From the IMG/VR virus record IMGVR_UViG_3300048832_000028, positions 1 through 44,639 of that record: a DNA stretch of 44,639 nt; one strand, 5' to 3'. Each line of letters opens with the position of its first letter. Positions within the stretch are counted from its first letter, which is position 1. Made by a program: the position numbers and the translations under genes. The notes under the pieces are model-generated. The model had not been told where the DNA came from. It did no database searches and saw only the letters and a program-made list of their open reading frames with translations. Origin of the DNA: a virus. Below, one piece after another: positions 22,550 to 32,702 of the stretch.

Positions 22550-24256
22550 TCAGATTTTCTGAGCCAGCTTGTCGCTCTTCTCTTCCATGCGGAAGTTGGT
22601 GAACTTGCTCTGTGCGAAGGTCTGGTGCTGCCGGATCGCGTCGGACAGCTTCTTGCGCAGGTCGCCTCCGGCCGTCTTGTCGCCGATGCCGGCCGTGGTG
22701 GCGAGGTCCGCCTGCTCCCCACTCTGCCACTTGTACGCCTCGCCCTGCTCCGAGAACTGCTCGATGTTCTGGGCGAAGTCGCCGGGGTCGATGCCGCTGG
22801 CGAAGAACATGCGGTCGAACCCACCGGGTACCTGGATGCCCTGATTGGCGAAGGCATCGTAAAACGCCTTCTGGTACTTCTTGTAGAGGCCGGGGTCGTC
22901 CATGACCACGTTGCCTTGGGCGTTCTGGGCGGCAGCGAAGGTCTCCCACATGGAGTACTGACTGCGGAACTCGCTGGTCCCCTTGATCTGCTCCCACATG
23001 GAAGAGGGCTCAGAGAGCGTCCCCCTGATGAACTCGTCCCGAAGTCCGCCGTCAGGGACGGAGTTCTCTCCGAAGACGCGCTTCCAGTAGTTGTCGAAAG
23101 CCACCCCCCTGTTCTTCGATGCGGGACTGTTCTTGTACTGCGGGTCGTTCTTCTTGACCGAGAGCTCCCACTGGGTGTCACTCCAGTTGTTCGCGAGGGC
23201 CTCCCCGAGTACTGCGGAATCCGGCATCGCGTCAGGGTCCTCCATGATGCCCTTGTAAATCTCGATGTAGTCGGCGCGGCGCCTGAAGTAGTCGTTGATC
23301 TGGATGGTCCCCGGCTGCATGCCGGTGCGCTTGAAACTCGCCTCTGCGAACGCCTCGAAATCAGGGAAGGCGCTGCGGAACGCCTCGGAGTCACGGATGG
23401 AGGTCTGGAACACCTCGCTCCACTCGAGGTTCTTGTTGGCCCCGAACTTGTGCATGAGGGCGGATGGCGGGTCCATGTCCTCGTACTCGGTGCCGGCGAA
23501 GATGGCGTTCCACTGGTCCTTGAAGTACTCGACCCGCTGCTGGTAGGACTCGACGCCGCTCCACGAAGGATCGGCCAGGAGGGCCTCGTTCCACTGGGGC
23601 GAGTCGAGTGCCCAGTTCCCCATGAGCGCACGGTTGAGCAGTTCATCCGGGATGACGGCAGCGGACCCGAACCTGCTTTGGTAGTCCTGCACGTAGGCAT
23701 CGCGGAGTTGCTGCCACTTGACGAAGCCCTGGTAGGTGTCGCCACCAGCCGTCGCAGCGACGCCGGTACGCTGGCGCCACCACGCAGCGAAGCCTGCGTA
23801 GGCCGTCTTGAACGAGTCCAGGTGCATCACGTAGCGGCGGAAGAAGTTGGAGTCGGTCAGCTTGGTCGGGTCGCCGATGGCGAACTTGACGATGAGGGCC
23901 TTGATCTCCTTGTCGTTGAGATTGAACTGGCCCTTGAGGACGTCACGCAGAAGATCGCGTGCAGCGGTCGCCCGCGTCTTTCCGGGCTTTGTGAGCAGGT
24001 ACGAATCCGGGTCCGCCTCGCGCATCCGCTCGAGGAAGGCAGCGATGGACGGCATCTGCTTGGTCTGTGCTGCCCAACGGATGAGTTCCTTCGCCTCTTT
24101 GGAGAGGCTCTCGAACTTACGTGCGCCAACGCCTATGGCGTCGAGATAGCGCTTCGTCCAGTAGTCAAGACGCTCTTCTGCCGCCTTTGCCTCGGCCTTC
24201 TTCTCTGCGGCTGTCTTGGGCTCATCCACCTTCGGCTTCTTCTTGTCGTCGGCCAT
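22550..24256 (-). CDS. Internal virion protein, repetitive helical
   Basis: 568 aa. Basic N-terminus (MADDKKKPKVDEPKTAAEKK), helical repeats with Trp/Phe/Tyr motifs such as WSEVFQTSIRDSEAFRSAFP, and 'SEAFRS..F' or 'TSEFRSQYSMW' segments occurring at least twice. The same sort of repeats are seen in phage virion ejection or minor capsid proteins. No enzyme motif. It sits between the 2686-aa gene and the scaffold gene. May be ejected with DNA. Confidence 0.6.
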   Translation of the reverse strand: MADDKKKPKVDEPKTAAEKKAEAKAAEERLDYWTKRYLDAIGVGARKFESLSKEAKELIRWAAQTKQMPSIAAFLERMREADPDSYLLTKPGKTRATAARDLLRDVLKGQFNLNDKEIKALIVKFAIGDPTKLTDSNFFRRYVMHLDSFKTAYAGFAAWWRQRTGVAATAGGDTYQGFVKWQQLRDAYVQDYQSRFGSAAVIPDELLNRALMGNWALDSPQWNEALLADPSWSGVESYQQRVEYFKDQWNAIFAGTEYEDMDPPSALMHKFGANKNLEWSEVFQTSIRDSEAFRSAFPDFEAFAEASFKRTGMQPGTIQINDYFRRRADYIEIYKGIMEDPDAMPDSAVLGEALANNWSDTQWELSVKKNDPQYKNSPASKNRGVAFDNYWKRVFGENSVPDGGLRDEFIRGTLSEPSSMWEQIKGTSEFRSQYSMWETFAAAQNAQGNVVMDDPGLYKKYQKAFYDAFANQGIQVPGGFDRMFFASGIDPGDFAQNIEQFSEQGEAYKWQSGEQADLATTAGIGDKTAGGDLRKKLSDAIRQHQTFAQSKFTNFRMEEKSDKLAQKI

Positions 24257-24271
24257 GCGTACCTCCCTTCT

Positions 24272-27200
24272 TTAGTTCCAGTACCACTCGAGCATGTCGA
24301 ATGCGAGACTGTGAGCGTCCCATCCGTAGCGCCTGAGATCGCGCCCGAACGTGGTGCGCTCGTTCTTCTTCTTGGCGAGCGAGACGATGTACTGCTCCAG
24401 CTTGGCGACCATCGCCTTGCCGGCGTTGGAGTAGACCGAGTTTCCCGGTCCCTCGTAGTACTCGCTGTAGCTGGTCTTCATCTGGTTGCGCATCGTCTTC
24501 GCCACCGCAGCGACAGCCACCCAGTCAACCGCCGCCTGCTGCGACCCAAGACGGCCGGGCAGTTCGTCGGTCAGCGCATCCCGCATCCGCTTCACGAGTT
24601 TCAGATTCGGGGTGTCCTTGCGCGCTTCCTTGAGGTACGTCAGCCAGAGGGCGGTGTTGTTGCGGGAACCGGGTCCGGGGAAGTCCATGCTCTCGGTCCC
24701 GACGAGGAACGGCGTGTGGAGGATGCGCTCTGCCGTGCCGCCGATGAACGCCTCACCGCCCTTGATCGACCTGAAGACCTTGTCCTTGTAGGCGTGGAAG
24801 CGGTTGCGCTCGTCGCGGTACTCGCGCGTCGATGTGCCCCCCATAGCGTCCACCCACTTGGGGTTCCCCATACGCGCATAGTACATGTCCTGAATCTTCT
24901 CGATGGCCTTGTCCACTTCTGGTCCGAAGTCGTATCCGATGTGGTTGAGGACCTTCTGGTCGAGGTCGTAGAACTCGTCACTGATGATGTCGATGACCTG
25001 GCTGCGGTAGCCGTCGATGGCCTCCCTATCGACCTTCCGCGCCACGGCTCCGCTGGCGGTGCCCTTCGCCATCCACTTCGCGGCGATGTGGTCGGGAACG
25101 AGCCCGTTCTCGATCATGCGGAGCGCAAGCTGCATCTGGTCCTCACTGGGCTCGAACGGACCTCCTACGAAGTCGCTCTTGTAGAACCCGACCGCGACCT
25201 TCTCGTACTCGCCGGGGTGCCAGTAGGAATGGACGTCCCAGCCTTCGGGCAGGTTCCGGCTCAACTTCCCCTTGTGCCGCTCGACGTACCTGTCGTACCA
25301 GGCCGGAGCGTCTGGTCTTTCGACCCACTTGCCAAGCTTGAGGTCGTGGCTGGTGCGCTTCTCCCACTGGTATATGTGCATGTCGTAGCGCTTCTTGTTG
25401 AACGTCCCGTCCTTGGTCGCGAGCTCGCGCGCTGCGTCCTCCGCGAGCTTTCGGATGTCGTTGAGATGCTTCTGCACCTTCGGCCACTGGTCGGCGCGCA
25501 GGATGTCCCCGACGTAGAAGTTCTCGGTGTTGTCCTTCACCTCGCCCGTATCGGGGTCGGTCTCGAAGCCGCCGTACTGCTTGCGGAGCAGTTCGCGGAA
25601 GTTCCACATGGCCTTGGGGTTCTCCTCACGCTTCACGTCGTCATCGAAGAGCAGCACGCCCTCGTCCTCGTAGATGAAGTTGCTGCGCGCGAGCGGCGCG
25701 ATCCACGGGTTCTCTTCCAGCAGAGCGGAGCGCTCCTCCGGGTCGGTCGTCTCGTTGTACTGCTTGACGTACTGGTAGCGCTCCGTTCCCTCAAGGTAGG
25801 TGGCGGCGCGGAGCGGCTGCCCCTCCTTCATCAACTCGAAGTACTTTGCAGCCTCTTCCCGGTACTTGGTGTAGATGGGCGGCTTGGGCACGATGAGGAA
25901 ACTCGGAGTACCCGTGAGCGCTCTGACCATCTCAAGCGATGCGACCTGGTCACCGAAGATGTGGTCCTTGATCCACTCCGGCCCGTTCTCGTTCACCTTG
26001 TCGCGTACCCAGGTCATCGCTGAGTACGGGAAGGGGAGGTGGCTCTGGAGTTGCTGCCGGCCGACTCCGGTGCCGGGAGTGTTGTACTCCTCGATGTCGA
26101 CCGTCTCCTTCTCCCACGCGCGCATGATGGCCTGGCTGTTCGTGTTGTCGGTCGAAAGCGGGAGGGTGATGTTGAACAGTCCCTTGCTCAAGGTCCCGAG
26201 TCGCTGGAGCGGCTGCATGCCCTCACCCATGCTGGCGCCGAATGGAAGTTCGCTGGGATCGGTGTCGAACGTCTTGCGGATGAAGTAGCCGAGGAACGGA
26301 CTTGCTATCGGTCCCGGTCCGGGCGGTTGCAGGATGCCCTTCATCATCGCCCCGGGCGTCTTCTCCCTTGACTCCTCGAAGTCCTTTGCTTGCAGGAAGA
26401 AGGGCATGAAGCTGGAGAAGTTCTTGGCGAAGAATCCCATGATGCCGGGGTCTTCTCGCTCCGGGGCGACGTTCCACAGCGTTGCCATCGTCGCCGGGTT
26501 CGTCACCATCTTCGTCATCCAGTACTGCCAGAACTGGCGGTACGAGTTGATGAACAGGATGTGGTTGCGGGCCATGTCCTCGAAGACGGTCGCGTTGCGC
26601 GTGTAGGTGGTGCGCTCGACGTAGTGGGCGGCGCGGCCGGCTGCCTGCTCCATGACGACGGCAGGGTCCATCCCCGGGTTCTTGGCGAGGATGGCGTCAC
26701 GCTGCTTGAGGTACTCGTGGCCGAAGAGCGCGTCCTTGACCCTCCCGCCGAGCGTCTGGAGAAGAGGCAGGGTGATGCGCTCGTAGGCCAAACTGAGAAG
26801 GTCGGCCCTGCGCAGCCACGGGTACCTGGTGAGCGTGTCGAAGTGTCCGACCGGGACCGGTGGAAGAGCGGCAGGGTTGGTCTCGCCGATACGCTGGAGC
26901 GTGGGCAGGTCGATGTGCCCCTTGCGCAGCGCATCCAGCATCTCGGGACTGCGCTGCATGTTGATGTACATGTCGACCCAGTCGTCCATGACGTTGGCGA
27001 GGTGGCGGGCCGAACCACTCGACGGCATGATGAGGACACGTTTGAGGGCGCCGGTCTTGAGGTCAGACATCGGCAGGGTGATGCGCTTCGTCTCGACGAG
27101 GTACGTGCGCAGTGCGGCCCCGCTCTCAGAGTCCTCGAGCATCCAGTTCCGTATCTCCTGAAGGGCCTCTTCCCGTGTCCAGTCGTCGCGCTTCAGAAGC

Positions 27201-30200
27201 CTCTGGATCGCGGGCTCTTCCGCGAACCGTCCCATGTCCGAGCGGACCTTCGGCAGATACCTCGGGTCGTCGGGAAGACGGACCTTGACGGTGCCGTCCG
27301 CCAGCGTCTCCGAGATGGGGGAAAGAATCTGCCAGTAGTCCTGGTAGAGACCACCGAAGTCGGCATCGACGAAGTCGGGGTTGTTCTTGATGAGCTCCAG
27401 AACGTCGTCCGGTACCTTGGGGCGGGCCTTCTCCTCGATGCGCGCCAGTTCCGCCGCCTCCGGTTCGGTGAGCTCCTTCTTGCCGTTGAGCTCCGTGAGA
27501 CGCTTGCGCTCTGCTCTGGTGATGTCGCCGCGCATCTCCTTGACCGCTGCCCTTGCGGCTGCATACTCGGTAGGACCGATGCCTTCCATCGGAAGGCGCC
27601 AGAACTCGTCTCCGGCGTAGACGCGCAGCGGGAACCCCAGGCCGGCGAGCGTCCAGCGTTTCCACATCCGGACCAGCGGATCGGCGAACAGCGTGTCGTA
27701 CTTCATGAACTTCGCTGCCGCGCGACCGGACTGGTGCCAGGCAAGGAAACGCGGGTCGAACTCGTCCACGGTCAGGCTCTTCTTCATCTGGTACATCCAC
27801 ACCGGCTGCTCCGTGCCCAACGCGCGCAGGTCTGCCACGGCATCCCGGTAGGACTCGTTCATCACGTACTCGCCGCTTGCGGTCACCAGGTCGCGTCCGT
27901 CGTCGCCCTTCATGCGGTACTTCTCGGGGTGCTTCTGTGCGTCCGTGTAGATACGACCCGCATCCTGCTGGCGTTTGAGCAGCCCCTCCACTCCGTCAGC
28001 CTGAGCGGTCCACACCGCCGCCACGTCTGCCTTTCCAGCCGCCTCTGCTTCGGCTGCCTTCTTGCGGTAGTCGGCGATCTCGGCGTAGAGGCGTCCAAGC
28101 GTCGGCGTCACGCTGGAGTTCTTTCCGTAGGCTTCCATCTTGACGTTCGGGAAGGTGGTCTTCACCCACTTCGCCCGCGCTGAGAGGATGTCCTTCTCGA
28201 ACTTGCGGTAGGAGTCGAGCGTGCCCTCTTCCTTCATGTTCCGCAGCACGGCCTGCTGGAAGTCCTCGAGGACGCGGTTGCGAGCTATCGGGTCGTCCGT
28301 CTCCCAGATGCGCTGCTCGAACACCCTGAGCTCGTCCATGTCGTCCTTGGTCATGCGGCGACGTCCCATACGCACGCTCATGCCGATGTTCCTGACGTGC
28401 CTGTCCGCATCACGGAATGGGACCTCTCGGTTCATGTGGATAGGCGTGAGGAAGGTCGAGGTGATGTCGGCCAGCGGCCTGCCGAGCGGGCCGAGCATGT
28501 CGGCAGCGGCGACGGCGTTCTCGTAGGCACGGACCTTCTGGGCGCGGAAGAACGACGGCCCCATCGGGTCGATGGTGTCCACGCCGGCATCCACGATCTC
28601 GTCGATGGCGGCGAGCACGATGTCCGGGTCCTTGGTCTGCTGCATCCGGTGGACGTTGCGCTTGACCACGGAGCGCAGTTCGACGGGAAGCACGGCCGGG
28701 TCGGGGATGTTGAGCATCCTCGAGATCACCGCAGCGTCACCGACCTCCAGCACGGCGGCGATGTACTCGGAGACCGTCATCAGGACCTTGAGGTGAAGAT
28801 AGTCCGGGTGGGTCGGCGGAAGGCCATCGGAGAAGCCTTGCCTGACCGGAGGAGCGCCTTCTGGCGGGACGGCTCCACGATCCCCGAGGAGAGCGTCGGT
28901 GAAGGCATCGACATCGGGGGTGCGGACGATGATGGTGGAGTGTTCTGCCCCGTCGATGGTCGCCTTGCCGTCTACGATTTCGCTGCCCGTCTCCTTCGCG
29001 GCGGCGCGGATGGCGGAAATCTTCTGCCCCCTCGTGGCGGCGTCTCCCAGGTCCCTCACGGCGAACTCGACGTAGGGGCCGGCCTTTCTCGCGGGGTGGC
29101 CTGCGGGGTGGTCAGACTTCACGCCGTGGGACTGGTGGGTCTTGTAGCCTGCGTCGTTGAGCCGCTGCACGGCGGGAGCGACGGAGGCATCGACCGTCAC
29201 CGGGCCTTCGGGAGTCTCCACATCCCTGACCTTCACTCCATCTGGGGCAGTGGCTGGTTCTCCAGCCTTGGGGGGTGTCTCCCCCATCGCTGTCTGTCCT
29301 GGCATCTCTTCGGGAGAGCGTTCAGGCATACGAGCGACGGGTTCCGTCTTACGCGCAGCGTCGTCGATGGCGATGTCGAGCCCGGACTGCTGGCCCTCGC
29401 CGATGAACTCGGAGCGGTCGAAGAGGGGGTCGGGAGCGTCAATGGTTCCCTCGTCGCGCATCCAGTCCGGTTCCTCTACCTTCGGAGCCGTCTGGCGTTC
29501 AGGAATCCTGCGGCCTGCGATGAGATCGGCGGCGTCGTTCTCCAGTTCGTCCAGCCTCGCCATCTTCGCGCGCACGTCGGATGCGGGAAGTCCCCTGCCA
29601 GCACCTTGCCCGCCAGCATCGCTGCGGATGTACTCGAGCAGACTCTCAGCATCATCGAACGGAAGACCAGGCCACTCCTCCTTCAGGCTGGCTGCGAGTT
29701 CGTCAAGGCCGAGTCCCTTCCCCCTGCGACCGAGTCCCCGGAACTCTCCCGACCGCTCACTGCCACGGAATGTCCCGTCGATGAACGCCTTGGTCCCTTC
29801 GGCGTCAAGGTTGATTCCACCATGCTCGCGAATCCTTGCCCGCACGTCACTCGGACTCACCACATTCGCGGCATCTCCAGCAGCCGCACGCTCCGGCCTT
29901 CCGGCGTCCCGCATCAGTTCTTCGCTGAGTCCCTCGTATTCGGCTCTCAGTTCGCCATAGCGGGTGCGTGCCTCTTCGGGGAGGTCATCGAGGTTGGCGT
30001 TCCAGACGTCCTCTGTCGGCTTGGCGGGCTTGCCCTGGACGAAATCAGGTCCGATACCGTCCTCACCGATGAATCCGGCCTCTTTCCCCGGGCCTCGCGC
30101 CCTGTCGTCAAGGCGGCGAGCGGCATCGAACGCTCCTCGCGCCGCCTTCGCTACCCCAGGCCGGATGAAGTACGTGTCCGCTAGCTTGCCTGCCTTGAGC

Positions 30201-32332
30201 ATGGCGACCAGCGAGACGACCGTCATCAGGTCACGGGTCCCCTGCCGGCGCCAGTCGTCGTCTGACCAGCCGCGCTCGTCCGAGAAACCCTCGCCCAAGT
30301 GGACGAAGGCGTCCTGACCGGCTGCCTCGTCCCATTTCTTCACCCACTCGTGCCAGAGCGGTATGCCACCGGGTACCCAGAAATCGCCCTCTGTCGTCTC
30401 GGGGACGTCGCCGCGCACGCCGATCTCCCACCACGAGAGGTCACCGCCGTGGATGTCCTTCCCGATGTACTTCTCGGGGTCCTTCGCTATCGCTTCTCGC
30501 TCTTCCGGGGTGGTGGCTGCGAGGTAAGCCCAGTCATGAAGTACGTCGATGAACATCGTCCCCGCTTGGTGGGCCTTGGAAATGGCCCACGGAGCGGCCT
30601 GTGAGGTGAACGGGTTGGTCTCCAGAATCCCGGCGTTGTAGGCGCGCTCCAGACCGTCGCCGATCATCCCCAGCGTCCCGTTCTGCCTGCCGAGCGCCTC
30701 GAACCCGAAGTCGGTCGCCTCGCCGAAGTAGCGCATCCCCTCGGTGAGCTTCTCGAACGGCCACGCCATGATCTTGTTGACGGTGAGCAGGTGCTCCCTG
30801 TAGTTCGCCACCTCTTCTGACGGAAGCGCGGACTGGCCGAACTGAGAGACGTAGTCGTTCCTGACCTTGACGTCGGAGTCACCCGGATCGCGGCCCATCT
30901 TGAAGGCGCTGAAGAGGTACGCCTTCTGGTCCTCCTGGTCGGGGATCGACTGGAGCACGTCATTGAGGTTCGCCAGCATGTCGATGGGCTTGAGCGCCGT
31001 CTTGCCACGCGGGTCGGTGTACGCCGTCCCGAGGAGTTCAGGGTAGACGCTCTGCATCGCCGTGAGAGCCTGGTCGCGGACCTGCGCGTCCTTCGACTGG
31101 ACGGCGTAGGGGAGAAGCCGCATCCACAGGTAGCGGTGGTACTGCTTCTGCGCCGCAGGAGTCCAGTCGAGGTTGTCAGGGTCGAACGGGACCTTCTCAC
31201 CGTTCTCCTCCATGACGCCGGCCCAGTAGCGCTTCCACTCGACCATGTTGTGCGCCTTGGAGACGTAGGCGTCGCGCTCCGAGAGGCTCAGGTGCTCGAT
31301 GTCTATCCTGGTGCGGTCCCTGAGTTCGCTCAGGTGACGTGGAACGGCGGCGAAATCTGGGAGCTCGACCTGTCGCAGCCAAGGGTTGTCCTGCTCGCTG
31401 ATGGCGAAGGCGAAGTCGCCACCATCGGCGCGACGGCCACCTCTTCCCCCTCCACTTCTGCCGCCGACTCCTCCGACCTGATCTTCTCCGGGGAGTCCCA
31501 TCACGATGGTGCCGGTCGCTTCTGCCGCTCTCTGCGCGAGCGTCCTGCCCTGCTGCGTGAAGCGCGGAGCGTTCCCCATGCGCGGGTCGTACCGGAACTG
31601 CGACTGCGCTTCCTCGTGTTTCACGACGGTATCCGGCTCGTTGGCAGCGTCTTCGCGCAGAGCCTCCTCTTCCTCACGCTCCGCGATGTTCTCGTTGATG
31701 CGAATCTTCAACTGTGTCCCGCCGTACCAGATACGGGCGTCGTTGATCATCTTGATGTCGTCGTTGTTGATGCGGTTCGCGCCCTTGCCGCCCCACGTCT
31801 TCCCCAGCGTGTGCATCGGCCGGTTCGCCAGTTGGCGGACCCAGTCGGCGTCCTTCGGGGTGGCTTTTGGACCGAGCGATCTGAGGTCGTCCTCAGCCCA
31901 CTTCACCTTCTTGCGACGCGCCAGCGGGTCTCTCCTCCCGGCGCCGAGCTTCGAGAACTCAAGGAACAGCGGCGATGGAGCGGCCTTGCCGGGAGCAAGC
32001 AGCTTGCGCCACTCGTCAGGACTCCACAGTTCGCCGTTGGCGTTGTTCAGCATGAAGTACGTCTGGACAGCGTTCGGGAACGTCTGGTACTTCTCGAAGT
32101 AGGCTTGCGAGAGGTTCTTGAGGTTGAGGCCGTAGGTCGCTTCCTGCGGCGTCGACCGCATCGGCGGCGGAGCGACGGGGATCGGCGGAGCGGCTACCGG
32201 ACTGGGAAAGCGCGGCGGTGCTTTCGGGGCCTTTGCGTCTGCCCACGTCCTCCCGCCAGTGTTGGCGGCTTCCCTCTTCTTCCTCTTCTTACTCTTGCGG
32301 TACGGCTTGTCGCCTGGGCCGATGAGCGGCAT
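24272..32332 (-). CDS. Giant internal/ejection-type virion protein (polyvalent protein)
   Basis: 2686 aa. N-terminus is basic (KSKKRKKREAANTGG), then a long helical region with low Cys. Amphipathic or hydrophobic segments occur near residues 530-560, 700 and 1935-1960 (YRQFWQYWMTKMVTNPAT), so membrane contact is possible. Near 877 is GLDELAASL, similar to modules in large phage polyvalent proteins. Near 1055 is LNDAGYKTHQSHG, a candidate enzyme-like pocket; this is weak. I see no RNA polymerase motifs. Size, position after portal and lack of tape measure fit an ejected internal virion protein like T7 gp16 or N4-type giant proteins. Confidence 0.62.
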   Translation of the reverse strand: MPLIGPGDKPYRKSKKRKKREAANTGGRTWADAKAPKAPPRFPSPVAAPPIPVAPPPMRSTPQEATYGLNLKNLSQAYFEKYQTFPNAVQTYFMLNNANGELWSPDEWRKLLAPGKAAPSPLFLEFSKLGAGRRDPLARRKKVKWAEDDLRSLGPKATPKDADWVRQLANRPMHTLGKTWGGKGANRINNDDIKMINDARIWYGGTQLKIRINENIAEREEEEALREDAANEPDTVVKHEEAQSQFRYDPRMGNAPRFTQQGRTLAQRAAEATGTIVMGLPGEDQVGGVGGRSGGGRGGRRADGGDFAFAISEQDNPWLRQVELPDFAAVPRHLSELRDRTRIDIEHLSLSERDAYVSKAHNMVEWKRYWAGVMEENGEKVPFDPDNLDWTPAAQKQYHRYLWMRLLPYAVQSKDAQVRDQALTAMQSVYPELLGTAYTDPRGKTALKPIDMLANLNDVLQSIPDQEDQKAYLFSAFKMGRDPGDSDVKVRNDYVSQFGQSALPSEEVANYREHLLTVNKIMAWPFEKLTEGMRYFGEATDFGFEALGRQNGTLGMIGDGLERAYNAGILETNPFTSQAAPWAISKAHQAGTMFIDVLHDWAYLAATTPEEREAIAKDPEKYIGKDIHGGDLSWWEIGVRGDVPETTEGDFWVPGGIPLWHEWVKKWDEAAGQDAFVHLGEGFSDERGWSDDDWRRQGTRDLMTVVSLVAMLKAGKLADTYFIRPGVAKAARGAFDAARRLDDRARGPGKEAGFIGEDGIGPDFVQGKPAKPTEDVWNANLDDLPEEARTRYGELRAEYEGLSEELMRDAGRPERAAAGDAANVVSPSDVRARIREHGGINLDAEGTKAFIDGTFRGSERSGEFRGLGRRGKGLGLDELAASLKEEWPGLPFDDAESLLEYIRSDAGGQGAGRGLPASDVRAKMARLDELENDAADLIAGRRIPERQTAPKVEEPDWMRDEGTIDAPDPLFDRSEFIGEGQQSGLDIAIDDAARKTEPVARMPERSPEEMPGQTAMGETPPKAGEPATAPDGVKVRDVETPEGPVTVDASVAPAVQRLNDAGYKTHQSHGVKSDHPAGHPARKAGPYVEFAVRDLGDAATRGQKISAIRAAAKETGSEIVDGKATIDGAEHSTIIVRTPDVDAFTDALLGDRGAVPPEGAPPVRQGFSDGLPPTHPDYLHLKVLMTVSEYIAAVLEVGDAAVISRMLNIPDPAVLPVELRSVVKRNVHRMQQTKDPDIVLAAIDEIVDAGVDTIDPMGPSFFRAQKVRAYENAVAAADMLGPLGRPLADITSTFLTPIHMNREVPFRDADRHVRNIGMSVRMGRRRMTKDDMDELRVFEQRIWETDDPIARNRVLEDFQQAVLRNMKEEGTLDSYRKFEKDILSARAKWVKTTFPNVKMEAYGKNSSVTPTLGRLYAEIADYRKKAAEAEAAGKADVAAVWTAQADGVEGLLKRQQDAGRIYTDAQKHPEKYRMKGDDGRDLVTASGEYVMNESYRDAVADLRALGTEQPVWMYQMKKSLTVDEFDPRFLAWHQSGRAAAKFMKYDTLFADPLVRMWKRWTLAGLGFPLRVYAGDEFWRLPMEGIGPTEYAAARAAVKEMRGDITRAERKRLTELNGKKELTEPEAAELARIEEKARPKVPDDVLELIKNNPDFVDADFGGLYQDYWQILSPISETLADGTVKVRLPDDPRYLPKVRSDMGRFAEEPAIQRLLKRDDWTREEALQEIRNWMLEDSESGAALRTYLVETKRITLPMSDLKTGALKRVLIMPSSGSARHLANVMDDWVDMYINMQRSPEMLDALRKGHIDLPTLQRIGETNPAALPPVPVGHFDTLTRYPWLRRADLLSLAYERITLPLLQTLGGRVKDALFGHEYLKQRDAILAKNPGMDPAVVMEQAAGRAAHYVERTTYTRNATVFEDMARNHILFINSYRQFWQYWMTKMVTNPATMATLWNVAPEREDPGIMGFFAKNFSSFMPFFLQAKDFEESREKTPGAMMKGILQPPGPGPIASPFLGYFIRKTFDTDPSELPFGASMGEGMQPLQRLGTLSKGLFNITLPLSTDNTNSQAIMRAWEKETVDIEEYNTPGTGVGRQQLQSHLPFPYSAMTWVRDKVNENGPEWIKDHIFGDQVASLEMVRALTGTPSFLIVPKPPIYTKYREEAAKYFELMKEGQPLRAATYLEGTERYQYVKQYNETTDPEERSALLEENPWIAPLARSNFIYEDEGVLLFDDDVKREENPKAMWNFRELLRKQYGGFETDPDTGEVKDNTENFYVGDILRADQWPKVQKHLNDIRKLAEDAARELATKDGTFNKKRYDMHIYQWEKRTSHDLKLGKWVERPDAPAWYDRYVERHKGKLSRNLPEGWDVHSYWHPGEYEKVAVGFYKSDFVGGPFEPSEDQMQLALRMIENGLVPDHIAAKWMAKGTASGAVARKVDREAIDGYRSQVIDIISDEFYDLDQKVLNHIGYDFGPEVDKAIEKIQDMYYARMGNPKWVDAMGGTSTREYRDERNRFHAYKDKVFRSIKGGEAFIGGTAERILHTPFLVGTESMDFPGPGSRNNTALWLTYLKEARKDTPNLKLVKRMRDALTDELPGRLGSQQAAVDWVAVAAVAKTMRNQMKTSYSEYYEGPGNSVYSNAGKAMVAKLEQYIVSLAKKKNERTTFGRDLRRYGWDAHSLAFDMLEWYWN

Positions 32333-32333
32333 G

Positions 32334-32702
32334 TCAGGAGAAGAACGGCGTGACTGACCGCATCTCGTGGGCGATGCGCTGGTAGTTCTCGTCCGCGTCG
32401 GCGGCGTACATCTTCGACCACGAGGACGGGTACTGAGCGGCGACGGAGTCCCAGTACTGCTTCACCCGCAGGGCAAGGGCCAGTTCTTCCATCTTGGTCA
32501 TGTGGCCGGGGTCGATGTCGGCTTGCGCTGACGGACCTCCCTGCGGCTGCCCCTGGGAAGGACCCGGCGGACGGCCGGCAGACGGCGCGGGAGTCGGTAC
32601 CCCGGTCATCGGCGTCGTCGTGGTCGCCTTCATCGCGTCGAGCGCCTTCTGGTCGCCGTACTGCTTGCTCTGGTTCACGCTGATCGTGCCGCGCCCCGCC
32701 AT
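32334..32702 (-). CDS. Small Pro-rich protein after portal
   Basis: 122 aa, starting MAGRGTISVNQSKQYGDQKA. Residues 30-65 are Pro/Gly/Gln-rich and probably unfolded. The C-terminal half is helical (MTKMEELALALRVKQYWD). Shares one base with the portal stop and is one base from the giant protein. Maybe a head-completion or internal protein; function unknown. Confidence 0.62.
   Translation of the reverse strand: MAGRGTISVNQSKQYGDQKALDAMKATTTTPMTGVPTPAPSAGRPPGPSQGQPQGGPSAQADIDPGHMTKMEELALALRVKQYWDSVAAQYPSSWSKMYAADADENYQRIAHEMRSVTPFFS

Noticed and set aside
22112-26023. Long plus-strand open frame of over 1300 codons opposite the late operon
   Set aside because: It runs antisense to scaffold, the 568-aa gene and the giant gene, which have clear starts, ribosome binding sites and sensible composition. 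It is a frame shadow in GC-rich DNA.
24272-32332. N4-type virion RNA polymerase
   Set aside because: No recognisable polymerase motifs could be found by eye, so the protein is described as an internal virion protein only.
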